Shown in pieces: positions 52,095-57,457 of a stretch of 57,457 bases of DNA. A program made the translations under genes and the position numbers. This stretch comes from an uncultured Erysipelotrichaceae bacterium (lineage in GTDB: Bacteria > Bacillota_I > Bacilli_A > RF39 > UBA660). Under the pieces are notes generated by a model that was not told where the DNA came from, made no database searches, and saw nothing but the letters and a program-made list of their open reading frames with translations. Position 1 is the first letter of the stretch. The number at the start of each line of letters is the position of its first letter. The DNA lies in contig CAOJRP010000008.1 of assembly GCA_948442015.1 (NCBI GenBank), positions 1 to 57,457 of the forward strand, written 5' to 3'.

Positions 52095-53497
52095 CCTTTA
52101 TTATTTTTATCAATTTTTACTGTTTTTTCTAAATCTTCATGAGAAACTTTTTTTATTTCTTTCTTCTTTTCTTCTTGTTTTACTTCTTCTTTTTCTAGTT
52201 TCTTTTCTATTTTAGGTTGTTTTTCAACTTTTTCTATCTTATTTTTATTAATTAAAGCTTTAGCTTTTTTAACTTTTTTATTTGCTATTATAACAGAAAG
52301 TAGAGCAATTACTACAGCAAGTATTAAACTACCACCAAAAATTAATATAACGATAAAATACTGTTTTAAATCCTTTTTCAACTTAATCTCTGTATTATTT
52401 TCATATCTTTGTAAAGTACTTTCTTTAGTATCATACTTATACCACTCTTCATTACCAGTAGCCATATTAATACCATATATTAAATAATAATCACTACTAT
52501 TAATTGAATGATAAGCATCTATTTCATACTCTCCCACAGTTATTGTTTCTTTTTCAAAATATTCAAAAGGACAATCTTTATCCATCATAAATAATATTAA
52601 ATTACCTATTGTTATTGTTCTATAAAGGGTATAATTTTCTCCATCTTTAATAGCAAAAAAGCTTTTTCCTTCACTATCTTTTAAAGCTACTAAAACAAAA
52701 TCTGATACATCACTTACAAAAGCAGGTACCGTAGTATCTCCAATAGTTGTTTCTGAGGCTGTAAATAATTCTGGAGCAGTAATATTCTTAATATTTTTAA
52801 CGATTGTGTAATCTTGTCCATTAATTTTGATTACAATTGGATTTAAATCTTCAACAATAACGTTAACTGTATACTCTTTAGTAGCCCCATTTTCAGCTGT
52901 AACAACAATTTTAAAACTATTAGCACCTTCTATTACTTCAAATGTACCTGTACCTGTTAAAGAGGCATATCTATCTTTAACTTTGGCATCAATTTTTACT
53001 TCATTAACAGTTGAAGGTACACTTACTGAGTATTCAGTTACTTCTTCATCAAATGCTGGAGTTAGTTCATAATCTCCCACAGTTATCGAAGCAAGATAAT
53101 TGTTTTGCGATAGAGGTCTTGGTTCAACAACTGACACTCTTTTATTGCCGCTAACACTGATATTAGCTCCATCACTACTTGTTACATCACCTGATAAAGT
53201 AAAGCCGATTGCCCCTAGACTAGTCGCCTTACAAGTAACACTAAGTGTTTTAGTTGTATTGCCACCATTTGAAGTCGCATCAGCAAAACTTTGAGTACAG
53301 CCATTCGTATTACCTGAACTTGTTATTCGAACATTCCAAGCAGCAACGTTTCTTAAAGTGACTGTTGCGGTTACCTTTTTACCATTTTCAACAGAACTAG
53401 TTGAAGTAGAAAAGCTATAGCTTGGAGCTGCATTAACAACTAGCCCACCCATAAACATTACAACAATCGTAAATATTAAATATTTTATTCTTTTCAT
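52079..53497 (-). CDS. Surface protein with cohesin-like and cadherin-like domains
   Basis: The 472-residue protein has a signal peptide (about 1-24, ending VVNAAPS), a beta domain at 25-128 (SVENGKKVTATVTLRNV, with a Cys pair) that may be cohesin-like, and a cadherin-like beta sandwich at about 132-218 (YLASITVGDYELTPAF, TEYSVSVPSTVNEVKI, GATKEYTVNV). After an unrecognised region comes a TM near 385-410 and a cytoplasmic tail of about 60 residues very rich in Lys and Glu. It lies nine bp behind the dockerin-bearing glucosaminidase gene on the same strand, which suggests a receptor for it. Confidence 0.75.
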   Translation of the reverse strand: MKRIKYLIFTIVVMFMGGLVVNAAPSYSFSTSTSSVENGKKVTATVTLRNVAAWNVRITSSGNTNGCTQSFADATSNGGNTTKTLSVTCKATSLGAIGFTLSGDVTSSDGANISVSGNKRVSVVEPRPLSQNNYLASITVGDYELTPAFDEEVTEYSVSVPSTVNEVKIDAKVKDRYASLTGTGTFEVIEGANSFKIVVTAENGATKEYTVNVIVEDLNPIVIKINGQDYTIVKNIKNITAPELFTASETTIGDTTVPAFVSDVSDFVLVALKDSEGKSFFAIKDGENYTLYRTITIGNLILFMMDKDCPFEYFEKETITVGEYEIDAYHSINSSDYYLIYGINMATGNEEWYKYDTKESTLQRYENNTEIKLKKDLKQYFIVILIFGGSLILAVVIALLSVIIANKKVKKAKALINKNKIEKVEKQPKIEKKLEKEEVKQEEKKKEIKKVSHEDLEKTVKIDKNNKGSKKK

Positions 53498-53506
53498 AGC
53501 CCACTC

Positions 53507-55255
53507 CTATTTCTGTTCAATATTTGCTGTTCCAAGTAAGTATTGTCTTAATCTTAAAAGGTCAGCGGAATTAATTTGATTATCTTTAGCTATGTTTGAT
53601 GCATCAGCATAAACACCACTTAACGGCTCAGTACCTAAAAGATGTTTTCGCATTCTTAAAAGGTCAGCGGAATTAATTACCCCATCTCCTGTTAAATCTC
53701 CATAAACAATTATTGTATATTGGCTGCCATCTTTAAATGTTGCTATAGTTCCAGTACCAATATGAGCTGTATTGAATGATATATTAGCATCTTTTGCTTG
53801 TAACTCAGCTGCAGTATGATTTGGCCCTAAACCTACTAAATAATTATCTTTTGTTACTGCCCCGATATTAGCTAGTGTTGTAATAGTATCAGTACTCATA
53901 ACAGGTAGTCCTGCTACACTATTAGGATTACAAGCGGTACAATAACCGCCTGATGCATATACAAGTCCAGCCTTACTAGGATTTTTAGCACTACTCAAAG
54001 CACCGATATTAAAGAAGTTAAAAATTCCACTATAAGTTATACCTTCATAGACAAACTCAGCACCACTTGTGTTACTTCCCATATTAACACCAGATTCTTG
54101 CCTAGCCAAAGCAGCTAAGTAAACAGCACTAACATTAGCAGTATTACCAGCTTCAACAAAGATTGAAGCATAACTTTGATTATCTAAAATACTAACGCCT
54201 GCCATAAAAGTATTATTAATAACTGTTTGTACTATTGTTTCTGTATAATTTGAAGAAGCTTGTAAATTTTCAAATTGTAAAATATATTTTTCTGTTAAGA
54301 AGTTTCTTGGGTCTAAGTAATAAGAAACAGTCTCATTATTAGCTAAATACCAACCAGGTTCTGTACTTACCTTATCCCCACTACTCTTATCATAATATAA
54401 TTCATTACCATTAATTGAACTAACATTTTTCTCAGCATACATCGCTGTCGTAAAATCAACATTTGTCTGCATTGCTTTGAAAATCCAATTAGGATGTGTA
54501 TCATGCAAAGCTCTTAAAATTCTTTTATAAGAAAGAGGAAAACCTTGACTATCTAAATAGTTTTCAAAATCTTGGTCAGTTACTTCATCCTTAGCAACTA
54601 TATCAGTTAGATTGCCCCCAGGTCGATTATAATTATCTAACATATTTTGGAAAACTGGAATATCAAATTCAAGTGGCAAGTTAAATAAACCATTTTCTTG
54701 ATATGATTTGTAACTGCTATAAGCTTCTGAAGCTGGAGCAGCTAAATTAGCCATATATTGATGATCAAATTGGTCATGATAAGCATTAGGATTAACATTA
54801 AATTTCTTCAAATAACTTGTATATTGTCCTTTGGAAATATATTTTGATGCAATCCATTTTGCTCCTCCAACTATTGCTTTCTTAGGGGTTGTCCAAGGGC
54901 GCCCATAAGCATCCTCTTTTGCATCAACAACATAATAAGAGCAGACATACCCTGTTAAACTACCATAAGTTATATTTAACCATCCAGAATTACATCCACT
55001 TCCTGCTACTTTATTCCAATCATTTACTTGAATTAAAACTCCACTATCTAGTTCACCAATAATATTATTAGAACCATCTGGATTATCAGCAGTCGTTGGA
55101 GCACTACGAACATTTAAGTCACTTGTTGTTCTACCTATTCCACTATTTGCAGCATGAACATTAAGTAAGGAACCAAATAATGAATAGAAAACAAGTAATA
55201 AAGCCATACTTAAAGATGTAAATTGATTAAATAATTTAATAAGTTTCTTTTTCAT
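53507..55255 (-). CDS. Secreted glucosaminidase with SH3 and dockerin domains
   Basis: The 582-residue protein has a signal peptide (about 1-35), a bacterial SH3 domain ([29 protein letters not shown], 42-108), a middle part and a glucosaminidase domain (about 330-470: [12 protein letters not shown] with candidate catalytic Glu, [10 protein letters not shown]). A C-terminal type I dockerin follows with two calcium loops ([20 protein letters not shown] and [19 protein letters not shown], about 515-575). It should cut peptidoglycan between GlcNAc and MurNAc and be held in place by dockerin binding. The start ATG at 55255 has AAAGGAA. Confidence 0.88.
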   Translation of the reverse strand: MKKKLIKLFNQFTSLSMALLLVFYSLFGSLLNVHAANSGIGRTTSDLNVRSAPTTADNPDGSNNIIGELDSGVLIQVNDWNKVAGSGCNSGWLNITYGSLTGYVCSYYVVDAKEDAYGRPWTTPKKAIVGGAKWIASKYISKGQYTSYLKKFNVNPNAYHDQFDHQYMANLAAPASEAYSSYKSYQENGLFNLPLEFDIPVFQNMLDNYNRPGGNLTDIVAKDEVTDQDFENYLDSQGFPLSYKRILRALHDTHPNWIFKAMQTNVDFTTAMYAEKNVSSINGNELYYDKSSGDKVSTEPGWYLANNETVSYYLDPRNFLTEKYILQFENLQASSNYTETIVQTVINNTFMAGVSILDNQSYASIFVEAGNTANVSAVYLAALARQESGVNMGSNTSGAEFVYEGITYSGIFNFFNIGALSSAKNPSKAGLVYASGGYCTACNPNSVAGLPVMSTDTITTLANIGAVTKDNYLVGLGPNHTAAELQAKDANISFNTAHIGTGTIATFKDGSQYTIIVYGDLTGDGVINSADLLRMRKHLLGTEPLSGVYADASNIAKDNQINSADLLRLRQYLLGTANIEQK

Positions 55256-55293
55256 AAATAAATTCCTTTCTTTATAAATATCTCTTCATTTCA

Positions 55294-55322
55294 ATTATAA
55301 CAGATATATTTAGGATGTTTAA
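55294..55322 (-). promoter_or_regulatory. Promoter candidate for the glucosaminidase operon
   Basis: On the minus strand TTAAAC is followed after 17 bp by TATAAT (55294-55299), 38 bp before the start codon. The -35 is weak. Confidence 0.45.
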
Positions 55323-55376
55323 GATATTATATTTATTTTTTGTTAACTTATGTAAAGAAATTTCACTAATATTTCA

Positions 55377-55405
55377 TTGTTTATTTAGTATATTTATTAT
55401 ATAAT
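55377..55405 (+). promoter_or_regulatory. Promoter candidate for the LCP gene
   Basis: TTGTTT (55377-55382) and TATAAT (55400-55405) are 17 bp apart, about 20 bp before the start of the LCP gene. Confidence 0.55.
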
Positions 55406-55425
55406 GTCATAATAGGAGTGGTAAA

Positions 55426-57357
55426 ATGAGTGTCCTTCTAAAAAAATTAAAGAAATGTAGTAAAGGAAAGAAAATCTTTTTCTTTGTTACTTTACTTATA
55501 TATATAGTGACTTTTATCTTCTTTATTATTAATATTTTAAAGCTAAAAGGAATCGAAACAGCTTTAAGAGTTGTCATGCTTGTCTTTTTTTCTTTATGGT
55601 TTATGCTTTATGTTGTAGCTGGTTTAGTAACAATTATTAGCAAAAAGAAAAAAACTTTTATTGGTATGAGTATTATTACTTACTTATTAATTATTGTTTT
55701 TATTGTAGCTAGCATTCTTATTAATATGGTAATGGGTGGTATAGGAAGTTTTAAAAAAGAATATATTGTTTATACAACTAACTTAATAACTTTAAATGAC
55801 ACTACTTTAAATGATGATAGCAAAATAGGAATGATAGATAATGAAAATGATATTGAAGGTAATATTCTTGCTCATAAACTAATTGATAAAGAGAATTTAA
55901 ATTATGAAATAGTTAAGTATGATGATTATTTTCAAATGATGTATGATATGTATAATGGTATAATTGATGGTTTATTTGTATCAAGTAATTTTGCTGTTAC
56001 TTTTAGTTCTGATGAGTCTTATGAAAATATTAAGAATGAAGTAAAAGTTGTCTATTCTTATGAAGAAGAGATGGAAAATCAAGATAATTTAATTAGTAAT
56101 AAAAAATTAACTGAGCCATTTACAATGCTAATTATGGGAGTAGATTCGGAGAATGATGGGTTAAATGCTAATCAAGCTTTTAATGGGGACACTCTAATTC
56201 TTGTTACTTTTAACCCAAAAACTCTAACTGCTACAATGTTAAGTATTCCAAGAGATATGTATGTTCCAATAGCTTGTCGAAATGGCGCTTATGACAAAAT
56301 AAATTCTTCTGCTGCTTATGGTTCTAACTGTGTAATTAATACAATAGAAAACATTACAAATATTAAAATTGATTATTATTTGAAAATTAATTTTAAAGGT
56401 GTTGTTTCATTAGTTGATGCGATTGGTGGAGTGACCGTTGATGTTGAAAAGCCTTGGGCGAATACGTTTAATGGACGAGTTTGTGAACAAGATTCTAATA
56501 GAAAAAAAGGGGAAAATTTAATTTGTATGGACCCAGGGGTTCAAAAATTAAATGGGGAGCAAGCTCTTGCTTATGCAAGATGTAGGCATTTATATTTATT
56601 ATCGGATATTGACAGAAATAGACATCAACAAGATTTAATTGTTGCGATGGCTAAAGAATTAAAAAATATTGATTCTTTAGATAAGATTAAAAATATTTTA
56701 AATACTGTATCAAAAAATATTGATAGTAACATGAATGAAGAACAAATTTTATCTTTCTATAATGTTTTAAAAGAGATGTTAATAAATGCTAATACTTCTA
56801 AAGATTCGTTAATTAATATTAAAAAATCTTATCTTGAATATTATAGTCTTCCCGTTTATTTACCTGCCTATAGTAGAACTACTAGTGCTTTAGGTTATTA
56901 TGAAAGCAGTATGAATGACATTATTAAAATGATGAAAGTAAATCTTGAATTAGAAGAAGCAGAAATGGTTAAGACTTTTGCAATAGATTATAATGAAGAT
57001 TATGAGTTACTTCCAGTTGGTAAAGGTAAAACAGATTCTAAAAAATTAGAATTACTGCCAAGCTTTGTTGGACAAACAGAAGAATATGTCAAAAATTGGG
57101 CAAGTAGTAGAGGAATAACTATAACTGTAAATGAAGCGGATTCTTATCTTCCTCGAGGTTCAGTTGTTAATCAAAGTCTTCATAGTGGAACTTTCGTTAA
57201 AAATATTTCTCATATTATGATTTATGTTAGTAATGGTAATGTAAATTCATCTAATAGTGGAAGAAATGAAAATGATGAAGAAGATAAGAATACTGATAAT
57301 AAAGAAAAACTCCCAGAAAAAAACGAAAATGATGTTATTATTGATAATGAAGAGTAA
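55426..57357 (+). CDS. LytR-CpsA-Psr family ligase with C-terminal PASTA-like domain
   Basis: The 643-residue protein has three TM helices near the N-terminus (about 18-38, 50-72, 78-100), an accessory domain (110-215) and the LCP catalytic domain (about 225-410): LIMGVDSEN, GDTLILVTFNPKTLTATMLSIPRD, NGAYDKINSSAAYG, LVDAIGGVTVDV and the Arg-rich ALAYARCRH with DIDRNRHQQ. At 530-600 LLPSFVGQTEEYVKNWAS followed by GSVVNQSLHSGTF reads as a PASTA domain. LCP enzymes attach lipid-linked glycopolymers to peptidoglycan. A PASTA end is uncommon and could bind the wall. It likely attaches the polymer made by the locus at 20-51 kb. Confidence 0.92.
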   Translation: MSVLLKKLKKCSKGKKIFFFVTLLIYIVTFIFFIINILKLKGIETALRVVMLVFFSLWFMLYVVAGLVTIISKKKKTFIGMSIITYLLIIVFIVASILINMVMGGIGSFKKEYIVYTTNLITLNDTTLNDDSKIGMIDNENDIEGNILAHKLIDKENLNYEIVKYDDYFQMMYDMYNGIIDGLFVSSNFAVTFSSDESYENIKNEVKVVYSYEEEMENQDNLISNKKLTEPFTMLIMGVDSENDGLNANQAFNGDTLILVTFNPKTLTATMLSIPRDMYVPIACRNGAYDKINSSAAYGSNCVINTIENITNIKIDYYLKINFKGVVSLVDAIGGVTVDVEKPWANTFNGRVCEQDSNRKKGENLICMDPGVQKLNGEQALAYARCRHLYLLSDIDRNRHQQDLIVAMAKELKNIDSLDKIKNILNTVSKNIDSNMNEEQILSFYNVLKEMLINANTSKDSLINIKKSYLEYYSLPVYLPAYSRTTSALGYYESSMNDIIKMMKVNLELEEAEMVKTFAIDYNEDYELLPVGKGKTDSKKLELLPSFVGQTEEYVKNWASSRGITITVNEADSYLPRGSVVNQSLHSGTFVKNISHIMIYVSNGNVNSSNSGRNENDEEDKNTDNKEKLPEKNENDVIIDNEE

Positions 57358-57371
57358 TGTGAATTATTCAC

Positions 57372-57457
<86 letters not shown>

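Overview
The window is AT-rich DNA, judged by eye, from a strictly anaerobic low-GC Firmicute-type bacterium. Support comes from a pyruvate:ferredoxin oxidoreductase, strong Shine-Dalgarno sites (AGGAGG-type), TGA used as a stop, a TagO/WecA-type transferase and an LCP wall-polymer ligase. Lys/Glu-rich membrane proteins and dockerin modules fit gut Bacilli such as the RF39/Erysipelotrichia-like groups. That placement is inference; no marker gene in the window fixes it.

Region 1 (1-9.7 kb) is accessory DNA. A co-directional minus-strand run reads a GIY-YIG-like protein, a two-TM protein, three single-pass exported proteins (one with an RsgI-like Asn-Pro domain), an OB-fold-like protein and a DUF1810 protein. 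Next come two small XRE regulators, a fragment of a cold-shock gene, a DUF4314 protein, small helical proteins and a tandem pair of related hypotheticals. A 780-bp noncoding stretch full of short repeats and hairpins precedes a sirtuin. No integrase or transposase is visible.

Region 2 (9.7-20.5 kb) is mostly housekeeping: a DUF975 membrane protein, RecG, a candidate small RNA with its own promoter and terminator, a long charged coiled-coil protein, a papain-like peptidase candidate, NifJ and a lysozyme-fold surface protein.

Region 3 (20.5-51.2 kb) is a large cell-surface polysaccharide locus, nearly all on the minus strand. It holds a TagO/WecA-like initiator, many GT2/GT4 transferases, three GT-C membrane transferases and PssD/PssE (Alg14/Alg13-like). 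It also has GtrA plus a GtrB-like transferase, Glf for UDP-galactofuranose, a Wzm/Wzt-type ABC exporter, and beside it a methyltransferase-kinase-like-coiled-coil protein laid out like the chain terminator and ruler WbdD. No Wzx flippase is visible.

This locus is interrupted by accessory cassettes: an HTH-SDR fusion, two AAA/DUF4143 ATPases and a RelB/YafQ-type toxin-antitoxin pair. In three places the cassette is flanked by a second, truncated copy of the 3' end of the neighbouring glycan gene. Both ATPase genes have an array of short direct repeats with exact period (23 bp and 33 bp, unrelated sequences) at their promoter. This combination is the most unusual signal in the window.

Region 4 (51.2-57.5 kb) is the cell envelope: a small alarmone synthetase, a membrane protein with a possible cohesin-like domain next to a dockerin-bearing glucosaminidase, and an LCP ligase with a C-terminal PASTA-like domain. 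The window ends inside a TAA microsatellite.
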